Source: Streptococcaceae bacterium (GTDB taxonomy: Bacteria > Bacillota > Bacilli > Lactobacillales > Streptococcaceae). From it: a stretch of 5,845 nucleotides of DNA. Shown here piece by piece: positions 1 through 5,694 of this stretch (position 1 is the first letter of the stretch; each line of letters opens with the position of its first letter). The notes under the pieces are model-generated. The model saw nothing but the letters and a program-made list of their open reading frames with translations. It searched no databases and was not told where the DNA came from. The stretch is from assembly GCA_031270215.1 (NCBI GenBank), contig JAISYB010000144.1:1-5845 (forward strand), given 5' to 3'. A program made the translations under genes and the position numbers.

Positions 1-1
1 A

Positions 2-94
2 AAAGCTGAAAAGCAAGAAGTATCTGCAGAAGAAACATACGAATTACCAGAGGAGCAAACTGGTTTCTCAATCGGCGATTTAACTGCTGAATAA
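2..94 (+). CDS. C-terminal fragment of an unidentified protein
   Basis: Only the last 30 codons of this gene are inside the window, ending in tandem stops TAA TAA (92-97). The visible tail is rich in Glu, Ala and Lys (KAEKQEVSAEETYELPEEQ) and finishes TGFSIGDLTAE, which suggests a flexible acidic C-terminus. I do not recognise the family. In many Firmicutes the gene before prfB is secA, or hpf then secA. The cysteine-rich zinc-binding C-terminus usual for SecA (CxCxSGKKYKNCC type) is absent here. The gene is therefore either a SecA variant lacking that motif or, more likely, a different protein. The reading frame and stop are clear, and the identity is open. Confidence 0.6.
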   Translation, partial: KAEKQEVSAEETYELPEEQTGFSIGDLTAE

Positions 95-114
95 TAAAAA
101 GCTTTAAAATAAGG

Positions 115-167
115 ACAAGACAAAAGTGAGGTGCTTTATTCATTAGGAGAAGCCGCTTTTGTCTTGT
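115..167 (+). repeat. Perfect 12-bp inverted repeat downstream of the first gene
   Basis: The arm ACAAGACAAAAG at 115-126 is exactly complementary to CTTTTGTCTTGT at 156-167, with a 29-base loop. Inside the loop, GCTT (133-136) could pair with AAGC (150-153). The downstream side is TATTTATTT, a weak U-run. It could be a first transcription terminator or an mRNA 3'-end-protecting hairpin for the gene ending at 94. The AT-rich stem and long loop make it an imperfect terminator, so I record it as an inverted repeat. Confidence 0.6.
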
Positions 168-184
168 TATTTATTTAGAGGAGT

Positions 185-217
185 GCTTGGGATTGTACTT
201 TTTGTTCCAAGCTTTTT
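185..217 (+). terminator. Probable rho-independent terminator before prfB
   Basis: An 8-bp stem pairs GCTTGGGA (185-192) with TTCCAAGC (205-212), with one G-U pair and a 12-base loop. TTTTT at 213-217 follows directly. It lies before the prfB promoter and would end transcription from the gene whose stop is at 92-94. It sits 18 bases after a longer inverted repeat, so the two may act in tandem. Confidence 0.55.
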
Positions 218-268
218 CTACATTCACAGTTGTATTTGTTACTCTAGTGTGTTTGATAGCTTATTTTA

Positions 269-277
269 TGTTAGAAT
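269..277 (+). promoter_or_regulatory. Extended -10 promoter for prfB
   Basis: TGTTAGAAT fits the extended -10 pattern TGnTAnAAT, with TAGAAT at 272-277. No good -35 box lies at the usual 16-18 base distance. A TTGATA at 253-258 is too close (13 bases). Transcription would begin near 284, giving a leader of roughly 24 bases before the prfB ATG. The placement between an upstream terminator and the gene supports it. The call rests on pattern only. Confidence 0.45.
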
Positions 278-307
278 ACTTATATATCATTTTTTTTGGA
301 GTAGATT

Positions 308-1412
308 ATGGAAATAGCAGAAATTAGAAATAAAATTGAACAAGCAACAGTCAAGGTAAATTCATTTAGGGGGTCTCTTTGACTTAGACGACTTAGAGGA
401 GCGGATTGCTGAGCTTGAACATCAGATGAGTCAAAATGACTTTTGGAATGACAATCAAAAAGCGCAGTTAGTGATTGATGAAAGTAATGAGTTAAAAGCG
501 CAATACGAAACCTTTCGCGTGCTGGAGAGTCAGCTTGAGGAGGTAGAGCTTCTTTTTGAATTATATCAGGAGGAAAGTGAAGCAGAGCTTTTAACGGAGC
601 TGTTGGCGTTACTGGCTGATTTGACAGATAAGCTTGCAACTTATGAGTTAGCGATGCTGTTAAATGAACCGTATGACCACAACAATGCCATCTTAGAAAT
701 CCACCCCGGTGCAGGCGGCACTGAGTCGCAGGATTGGGGCTCAATGCTTCTTAGAATGTATCAAAGATGGGCGGAGAAGCATCAATTTTCAGTCGAAACA
801 TTGGATTATCAGATTGGTGATGAAGCAGGAATTAAGTCCGTTACTTTATTGATTAAAGGATATAACGCATACGGCTATCTAAGGTCTGAGAAGGGCGTTC
901 ATCGCTTGGTTCGAATATCACCCTTTGACTCAGCAAATCGTCGCCATACGTCATTTGCCTCAGTGGATATTATGCCTGAATTAGATGACACAGTGGATAT
1001 TGTGATTAATTCAGATGATTTGAAGATTGATACCTTTAGAGCAAGTGGTGCAGGTGGACAGCATATTAATAAGACCGATTCAGCGATTCGGATTACTCAT
1101 ATTCCGACAGGCGTGGTCGTGGCTTCACAGGCACAGCGTTCACAAATCAAGAATAAAGCACAGGCAATGGGAATGCTACGTGCGAAGCTTTATCAGATTG
1201 AGTTAGATAAAAAGGCAGAGGAAGCAGCAAGCTTGCGCGGAGAACAGCTAGATATTGCATGGGGTAGTCAAATCCGCTCATACGTCTTTCACCCATATTC
1301 AATGGTTAAGGATCATCGAACAAGCTTTGAAACAGGAAATACGCAAGCTGTAATGGACGGGGACTTAGATGGCTTTATTGACGCTTATCTGAAATGGTTG
1401 ATTGCAAAATAA
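308..1412 (+). CDS. prfB: Peptide chain release factor 2 (RF2), made by programmed +1 frameshift
   Basis: RF2 recognises UAA and UGA in the ribosomal A site and triggers hydrolysis of peptidyl-tRNA. The gene starts at ATG 308, six bases after GGAG (298-301). It reads 24 codons to an in-frame TGA at 380-382, then continues in the +1 frame from 381 to TAA 1410-1412, giving 367 residues, normal for RF2. The stop-codon-reading tripeptide SPF is at residues 204-206 and the catalytic GGQ is at 249-251 within GAGGQHINKTDSAIR. SPF, rather than PxT, marks RF2 and not RF1. A scan that ignores the shift would start at ATG 426 and miss the first 39 residues. The gene has its own promoter, and no clear terminator separates it from ftsE. 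Confidence 0.96.
368..383 (+). promoter_or_regulatory. prfB autoregulatory +1 frameshift site
   Basis: The sequence AGGGGGTCTCTTTGAC has the known elements of the RF2 frameshift site. These are an internal Shine-Dalgarno-like AGGGGG, a three-base spacer, the slippery codon CTT (377-379), and UGA followed by C (380-383). When RF2 is scarce, UGA is read slowly and the ribosome slips from CUU to UUU, entering the productive frame. When RF2 is plentiful, it terminates synthesis at codon 25. The site differs from the common AGGGGGTATCTTTGAC, as I recall it, by one base in the spacer, giving a Ser codon where Tyr is usual. The mechanism is established for the family, and the elements are seen directly here. 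Confidence 0.95.
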
Positions 1413-1464
1413 GGATAACTGTTAGCAAATTGTAAGCTAATTGAGAATTAAAGCCTTCAAGATA

Positions 1465-1473
1465 TGTTAAAAT
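1465..1473 (+). promoter_or_regulatory. Extended -10 promoter for ftsEX
   Basis: TGTTAAAAT contains TAAAAT at 1468-1473 preceded by TG and one base, an extended -10 element. A TTGAGA at 1441-1446 is 21 bases upstream, too far for a normal -35. Transcription would start near 1480, about 25 bases before the ftsE ATG. The same TGTTA-AAT pattern sits before prfB. Read-through from prfB is also possible because no terminator lies between the genes. Confidence 0.45.
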
Positions 1474-1505
1474 GGTAAGGTGCGTATTGAAAACAAGGAG
1501 GAACA

Positions 1506-2198
1506 ATGGGAATTATCGAGTTAGACGGTGTTCAAAAGAAATACCCAAACGGAACTACTGCATTGCGAAATATCGCAATTAGTATTGAACAAGGGGAATT
1601 TGCCTATGTTGTTGGTCCATCTGGTGCAGGGAAATCAACATTTATTCGCCTACTTTACCGCGAAGCTAAAGCGGACAGAGGTCGGATTAATGTATCAGGT
1701 TATGATTTAGTTAAGATGAAAAATAGGGATATTCCCTTTTTACGCCGTGAGATTGGTGTCGTCTTTCAGGATTATAAATTACTCTCTAAGAAAACAGTTT
1801 ATGAAAATGTTGCTTATGCCATGCAGGTCATTGGCAAGCGTCCGCGCGAAATTAAAAAACGTGTGATGGAGGTCTTGGATTTAGTTGGTTTAAAGCATAA
1901 GGTTAGAATGTTTCCAAGCGAGCTATCCGGTGGTGAGCAGCAACGCGTTGCAATTGCACGGGCGATTGTCAACACGCCAAAGGTCTTGATTGCCGATGAG
2001 CCGACAGGAAATCTTGATCCGGAAAACTCATGGGAAATCATGAATTTACTTGAGAGAATCAATCTACAAGGCACAACTGTTTTAATGGCAACACATAATT
2101 CTCAGATTGTAAATACGTTGCGTCATCGTGTAATTGCGATAGAAAACGGTCGTATTGTCCGAGATCAAAAGGAAGGGGAATACGGATACGATGATTAG
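1506..2198 (+). CDS. ftsE: Cell division ATP-binding protein FtsE
   Basis: FtsE is the cytoplasmic ATPase of the FtsEX complex. It does not transport a substrate. ATP hydrolysis drives FtsX to activate peptidoglycan hydrolases at the division site or side wall. At 230 residues it is full length. All ABC motifs are present: Walker A GPSGAGKST (37-45), Q-loop Gln88, signature LSGGEQQ (140-146), Walker B VLIADE (160-165), D-loop NLDP (169-172) and switch His197. FtsE-typical stretches are FLRREIGVVFQDYKLL (78-93) and NTLRHRVIAI. The start ATG 1506 is preceded by AAGGAGG (1495-1501) with a short four-base gap. It overlaps ftsX by 8 bases, which points to one transcript and coupled translation. 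The C-terminus EYGYDD resembles Lactobacillales homologues as I recall them. Confidence 0.96.
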   Translation: MGIIELDGVQKKYPNGTTALRNIAISIEQGEFAYVVGPSGAGKSTFIRLLYREAKADRGRINVSGYDLVKMKNRDIPFLRREIGVVFQDYKLLSKKTVYENVAYAMQVIGKRPREIKKRVMEVLDLVGLKHKVRMFPSELSGGEQQRVAIARAIVNTPKVLIADEPTGNLDPENSWEIMNLLERINLQGTTVLMATHNSQIVNTLRHRVIAIENGRIVRDQKEGEYGYDD

Positions 2199-3120
2199 AA
2201 ACTTCTTCAGACATGTTCTTGAATCATTTAAAAGCTTAAAGCGTAATGGCTGGATGACTGTTGCTTCAACATCTGCCGTCACGATTACCTTAATCCTTGT
2301 TGGCGTGTTTTTAGCCGTTATTCAAAATACGACTAAGCTAACAACGGATATTGCTAATAGCGTGACTGTTACAGTCTTTGTTGATGTTGGCTATGATGAT
2401 AATAGCAAGCATGTTAAAGACAGCGAAGGTAAGGAAGTCGAAAACGGGAACTATCATAAGCTTTATAAAGAGTTAAAAAAGCTGAATAATGTAGAAGATG
2501 TGACATTTTCAAGTAAAGAAATGCAGCTAAAAAAAATTGTTGATGTGATGGGACCGTCATTTAAATTATTTAGCGGCGATGCGAATCCGCTCTATGACGT
2601 CTACGAGGTTAGCGCATCAAAACCTAAGCTGGTTAAGTCGGTTGCTAAAGCCGCAGGCAAATTAGACCATGTTTACCGTGCTGATTATGGCGGAACGAAC
2701 TCTGATAAGGTTTTGAAAATTTCTAATGGCGTGAAAACTTGGGGGTCATTTGCAACCATTTTACTCTTAGCCGTTGCAATGCTCTTAATCTCAAATACAA
2801 TTCGGATTACAATTCTTTCAAGACAACGGGAGATTGCTATCATGCGTTTGGTTGGCGCAAAAAATGGCTATATACGTTGGCCGTTCTTCTTTGAGGGTGC
2901 ATGGATTGGTGTGATAGGTGCGATTATTCCATCCGTCTTAGTCATCTGGCTTTACCGGATTGTTTACGCAGGAATTAATCCGCAAATGGTACAAAGTCAC
3001 CTGTCACTTATTCCGCCGAATCAATTCATCTTTCAAGTTGTTGTACTGATGTTTTCGGTCGGTGTTGTTATCGGCTCACTCGGCTCAGTTTTATCAATGA
3101 GAAAATCTTTGAAAGTATAA
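2191..3120 (+). CDS. ftsX: Cell division membrane protein FtsX
   Basis: FtsX is the permease-like partner of FtsE. Its extracellular loop binds and activates cell-wall hydrolases (PcsB in streptococci, CwlO in Bacillus). From ATG 2191 it has 309 residues with the family's four membrane segments, at about 21-45, 184-208, 236-260 and 278-302. A large extracellular domain lies between the first two (about 46-183), and a short charged cytoplasmic loop RQREIAIMRLVGAKNGYIR follows the second. The frame is also open upstream to a TTG at 2155. I prefer ATG 2191 because MIRNFFRHVLES is the usual FtsX N-terminus and because it overlaps the ftsE stop. The purine run GGAAGGGG at 2171-2178 lies 12 bases upstream, slightly far, so translation may depend on coupling. 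No hydrolase gene is next to it here. Confidence 0.95.
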   Translation: MIRNFFRHVLESFKSLKRNGWMTVASTSAVTITLILVGVFLAVIQNTTKLTTDIANSVTVTVFVDVGYDDNSKHVKDSEGKEVENGNYHKLYKELKKLNNVEDVTFSSKEMQLKKIVDVMGPSFKLFSGDANPLYDVYEVSASKPKLVKSVAKAAGKLDHVYRADYGGTNSDKVLKISNGVKTWGSFATILLLAVAMLLISNTIRITILSRQREIAIMRLVGAKNGYIRWPFFFEGAWIGVIGAIIPSVLVIWLYRIVYAGINPQMVQSHLSLIPPNQFIFQVVVLMFSVGVVIGSLGSVLSMRKSLKV

Positions 3121-3167
3121 GCATAAGCTATATACAGCAGCATTTTGCCTAATTACATAAACGCCAT

Positions 3168-3206
3168 AAAACGAATGGGATCATTGATCTTGTTCGTTTT
3201 TTGTTA
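3168..3206 (+). terminator. Rho-independent terminator of the ftsEX operon
   Basis: A 14-bp stem pairs AAAACGAATGGGAT (3168-3181) with ATCTTGTTCGTTTT (3187-3200), including three G-U pairs, around the five-base loop CATTG. The 3' arm runs into a T-rich tract (TTTTTTGTT). It lies 47 bases after the ftsX stop and separates the division genes from the surface-protein gene. Confidence 0.8.
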
Positions 3207-3266
3207 AGCATTTAATACTTATTTATTTCAAGCCGAAATTGCAACGATACAATAATTCTCGATTTT

Positions 3267-3296
3267 TTGCGGTAAAACTATATTTTCTTATATAAA
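3267..3296 (+). promoter_or_regulatory. Candidate promoter for the surface-protein gene
   Basis: TTGCGG at 3267-3272 could be a -35 box and TATAAA at 3291-3296 a -10 box, with 18 bases between. TATATA at 3289-3294 with a 16-base spacer is an alternative. Transcription would start near 3303 and give an untranslated leader of about 120 bases. The surrounding DNA is very AT-rich, so chance matches are likely. It is the best-spaced pair I can see between the ftsX terminator and the gene. Confidence 0.35.
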
Positions 3297-3344
3297 TATG
3301 TTATTTTATTATTATAGCAATAATTAATAAACAAAATAAACCAT

Positions 3345-3362
3345 AGGTGGTGTTTGATGTAA
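3345..3362 (+). other. Start-stop pair behind a Shine-Dalgarno-like sequence in the leader
   Basis: AGGTGG (3345-3350) lies six bases before ATG 3357, which is followed at once by TAA (3360-3362). In another frame, GTG 3347 opens a seven-codon unit ending at TAA 3365-3367. The spacing is good for ribosome binding but nothing meaningful would be made. It may be a ribosome-parking or leader element, a decayed start of an older gene version, or chance. It sits 62 bases before the real start. Confidence 0.3.
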
Positions 3363-3411
3363 AATAATTCAATTATTTGGTTCAATATTTTTGGAGTTAT
3401 TTAAGGGAAGG

Positions 3412-3456
3412 AAAGGATTATTGATGAAGAGATTTAAGAGATTTAAAGGATTATTG
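3412..3456 (+). repeat. 12-base direct repeat spanning the RBS and signal-peptide start
   Basis: AAAGGATTATTG occurs at 3412-3423 and again at 3445-3456, exactly 33 bases apart and so in the same reading frame. The first copy contains the likely ribosome binding site AAAGGA (3412-3417), six bases before ATG 3424. The second copy encodes KGLL at the start of the hydrophobic signal segment. Between them, a GATTTAA motif is also doubled. This fits a small tandem duplication at the 5' end of the gene. Confidence 0.7.
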
Positions 3457-5595
3457 TTGTTAATGGCTATGATTGTTTTGGCGTTGAATCTTTTTTCTGC
3501 GCAGGTTGCTGCTGATACGACAGATGTGGACACGCATTTCTCTGTTGGAGTGACAGAAAGCGCTGACAGTAAGTCGGGTAGCGAAAAGGTTGAGGTAATC
3601 GTTAAAAACATCACGAATCAGCTTGCCAATAATGTTTCAATAGATGTCGAGCTGCCGCAGAAATTTGCAGAAAAGCTCGGTAGAAAAAGTGTTATCGAAA
3701 AAATCGACACACTTAAGGCTGGTGAGAGCAAGGTATTTGCGATTGCTTTGACAAATAACGCCGCAGCAAAGAATAAGACAGAAAATTTACCGCTAACAGG
3801 CGATAGAATATCTACAATGAAGCTCGTTGTCGGTCTAGCTATCCTTGGCGGGACATGTCTTTTACTTATCAAACGGAAGCGTTTAAGCCTACTGATTGTT
3901 CTGGTTTTTCTAGGGACACCATTGGTAGTTAATGCGAGCGATAGCTATACGCACTTGGCAAATCATAAGCACCAAGTACAAGTCGCAGGTGAAAGCTTAG
4001 CATTTCGGACGGTTACTCGAGGGGATTTTGCAGTGGACACTGGAAAAACACAGCCGAGTGATAAGGCAGATGACCCCGATAATCAAACGAAGCCTAAGGA
4101 GGAGCCGATTGAATTGCCCCGTACCCCGACACATCTAGTCAGCTTTAATTTGAATGGTGGACTAGGAGATAGCGCACTTCAGGAGGTCGAGCTGGATAAA
4201 TATGCTGTCGAACCAGCAGCGCCGCCGACTCGTAGCGGCTTTAGTTTTGAAGGCTGGAGTCAGACAAAGGACGAGGTGGATTTTTGGGATTTTTCCGTCG
4301 ATACCGTCACTTATGATGTTACGCTTTATGCAAAATGGGTGGAAAATTACGCAGATAAGAGCTATTGGGCAAATATTTCCTATGATGCCAACGGTGCGTC
4401 AGAGGGAGAAGTGCCCCTTGGCGGTGACTTTGTCAAGGGATTAGATGTCGAAATTCTTGGCAATACTGGGGATTTGGGCAAATTAAACGGAAGCTTTATC
4501 GGCTGGAATACCAAGGCAGACGGAACGGGTACAAGCTACAACGCAGGAGATGTCTTGCCAGCAATCGACCAAGACTATGTTCTTTATGCTCAGTGGTACT
4601 TAGAATATAAGGTTTACTTTAGGACATTTGACGGTGTATCTCTTGTTAGACCTGCGCAAAGAGCCACTAAGGCTAATAATTTCACGATTGATATTCCGGA
4701 TATGCCCGAGGATTCTAAGTATCAGTTCCTTGGCTGGAGTGAAACACCCTATGCAGCCAAGACGACTTCTCTTTATGTACCTGAAAATTTTGATGATGTT
4801 AGGGAGCGTTTAAACGCTGCGGATAGAGCATATTTGGGTTATCCAACTCATTCTAGTCACCAATTAAGCAATATTAATTCCGATGTGACGCTCTACGCTG
4901 TTTATTACAATAAGCTCAAGGGCACAACGGAAGTTGGCGATGAGTTCATCTGGGCGGATGCGATTTGGCGAGTGCTTACAGTTGATGGCAATCAGCGAAT
5001 GGTCATCAAGTTCAACGCTTTAACGCAGTCAGAGGTAGGACTTGCTGGTGAGGAAGCTGCAAAGGTTAACTTTAGAGTAGACAGAACGACTTATTTTGAT
5101 ATCACAGGCAAAAATGGTTACGAAGGTAGCGAGCTTGAAGCGATTATTGATGATTACTATACGCAATACATCTCAACAAAGGGTGATAGTCAAAATGTTT
5201 TAGACGTTAATTTAAATAATCCAAGATATATTGATTTTGTCAAAGATGGCTTTAGTGGTTATTTGGAGGACTCCCCTTATACTTTCTACTGGGGTTCTTG
5301 GTATGAAGATACCCGCTTTGCAACAACGATTGGTGGCGACAAGCAAGCTTTTGCGCTGAGCCTTGGCGATATTAATCAATTAGATGAAATTTATGGGCTG
5401 TTAAGATTCAGTTATAGTAATGAAGATTATTGCTGGTTACGTTCAGTTGGCAATCAAAATTATTACGCCTCTCGTCTAGTCAGTGGCACTCTGAATGATT
5501 ATGGTGGAACGATTGGCGATAATTCTTATAACAGCAATGTTCCAGAGGTCGTACCAGTACGTCCGGCGCTTTATCTATCGTTTCAAGGCAATTAA
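3424..5595 (+). CDS. Secreted surface protein with internal LPXTG signal, InlB-type repeats and DUF6273-like domain
   Basis: The 723-residue product is exported and probably displayed on the cell surface, and no precise function can be assigned. In order it contains: a Lys/Arg-rich signal peptide (1-30, likely cut after VAA); a small beta-type domain (about 31-115, VKNITNQLANNVSIDVELP followed by LKAGESKVFAI, like domains of surface adhesins); LPLTG (122-126), a hydrophobic segment (134-149) and KRKR (150-153); a second signal-like hydrophobic segment (154-171) ending VVNA; a charged linker rich in Asp, Lys and Pro; three InlB/Flg_new-type repeats (about 237-306, 314-392, 395-495); and a DUF6273-like C-terminus (about 503-719) with IWRVL, CWLRSVG and VRPALYL. 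There is no sorting signal at the C-terminus. I chose ATG 3424 over TTG 3391 because AAAGGA lies six bases upstream and a normal signal peptide follows. It forms a single-gene unit between two terminators. Confidence 0.88.
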   Translation: MKRFKRFKGLLLLMAMIVLALNLFSAQVAADTTDVDTHFSVGVTESADSKSGSEKVEVIVKNITNQLANNVSIDVELPQKFAEKLGRKSVIEKIDTLKAGESKVFAIALTNNAAAKNKTENLPLTGDRISTMKLVVGLAILGGTCLLLIKRKRLSLLIVLVFLGTPLVVNASDSYTHLANHKHQVQVAGESLAFRTVTRGDFAVDTGKTQPSDKADDPDNQTKPKEEPIELPRTPTHLVSFNLNGGLGDSALQEVELDKYAVEPAAPPTRSGFSFEGWSQTKDEVDFWDFSVDTVTYDVTLYAKWVENYADKSYWANISYDANGASEGEVPLGGDFVKGLDVEILGNTGDLGKLNGSFIGWNTKADGTGTSYNAGDVLPAIDQDYVLYAQWYLEYKVYFRTFDGVSLVRPAQRATKANNFTIDIPDMPEDSKYQFLGWSETPYAAKTTSLYVPENFDDVRERLNAADRAYLGYPTHSSHQLSNINSDVTLYAVYYNKLKGTTEVGDEFIWADAIWRVLTVDGNQRMVIKFNALTQSEVGLAGEEAAKVNFRVDRTTYFDITGKNGYEGSELEAIIDDYYTQYISTKGDSQNVLDVNLNNPRYIDFVKDGFSGYLEDSPYTFYWGSWYEDTRFATTIGGDKQAFALSLGDINQLDEIYGLLRFSYSNEDYCWLRSVGNQNYYASRLVSGTLNDYGGTIGDNSYNSNVPEVVPVRPALYLSFQGN
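3787..3936 (+). other. Internal sortase sorting signal fused to a second signal-peptide-like segment
   Basis: Residues 122-153 of the surface protein form a complete cell-wall sorting signal: LPLTG followed by D, 16 hydrophobic residues (134-149) and KRKR. A normal substrate would end here. Instead, KRKR leads straight into LSLLIVLVFLGTPLVV and NA-S, which has the positive, hydrophobic and small-residue regions of a signal peptide (V169 at -3, A171 at -1). The predicted topology is out-in-out with a very short cytoplasmic turn. The residues are seen directly. Cleavage by sortase or signal peptidase is inferred. Confidence 0.8.
4132..4908 (+). repeat. Three degenerate InlB B-repeat / Flg_new units in the surface protein
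   Basis: Three units share the pattern of a V-F/Y-beta strand, N/D-G-G-like turn, aromatic-GW and a closing LYA-W/Y. Unit 1 (residues about 237-306) has VSFNLNGG, FEGWS and LYAKW. Unit 2 (about 314-392) has ISYDANGAS, FIGWNTKADGTGTSYNAGD and LYAQW. Unit 3 (about 395-495) has VYFRTFDG, FLGWSETPYA and LYAVYY, with roughly 30 extra residues between the GW and the last strand. Such repeats are known from listerial internalins and many secreted Firmicutes proteins, where they act as stalks or binding modules. The DNA copies are divergent, so recent duplication is unlikely. Confidence 0.85.
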
Positions 5596-5654
5596 CGGTC
5601 GGCGGATGGCGATGTAGCAAATTAGGACAGTGAAATATTTTAATGCTTTTGTGG

Positions 5655-5685
5655 ACTACTCACCGATTTTGGTGGGTAGTTTTTT
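5655..5685 (+). terminator. Strong rho-independent terminator after the surface-protein gene
   Basis: ACTACTCACC (5655-5664) pairs with GGTGGGTAGT (5671-5680) over 10 bp with one G-U pair and a six-base loop GATTTT, followed by TTTTT (5681-5685). It begins 59 bases after the TAA at 5593-5595. The stretch between holds nothing else that I can recognise. Confidence 0.88.
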
Positions 5686-5694
5686 AGAGCTGTC

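Noticed and set aside
280..744. 154-codon open frame on the minus strand over the start of prfB
   Set aside because: It lies opposite the frameshifted prfB reading frame, has no recognisable domain, and prfB has full family motifs on the other strand.
1422..1440. TTAGC/GCTAA inverted repeat between prfB and ftsE as a terminator
   Set aside because: The stem is only 5 bp and no T-run follows. It is too weak to call.
2155..2190. TTG at 2155 as the ftsX start, adding 12 residues
   Set aside because: The added residues (MSEIKRKGNTDT) are not typical of FtsX, and the ATG at 2191 matches the family N-terminus and the overlap with ftsE.
3304..3333. AT-rich imperfect palindromes (ATTATT/AATAAT) as an operator
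   Set aside because: Such matches are expected by chance in sequence this AT-rich, and the arms are short and imperfect.
3391..3423. TTG at 3391 as the surface-protein start, adding 11 residues
   Set aside because: There is no ribosome binding site at a fitting distance. ATG 3424 has AAAGGA six bases upstream and starts a normal signal peptide.
3787..3882. Sequencing error or frameshift fusing two genes at the internal LPXTG
   Set aside because: The frame stays open with coding character on both sides, and no ribosome binding site with a start codon lies near residue 154 to begin a separate second gene. I therefore treat it as one gene, though an old natural fusion remains possible.
4202..4444. 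80-codon plus-strand frame inside the surface gene
   Set aside because: It is a shadow in another frame, caused by the repeat region. It has no ribosome binding site and no domain features.
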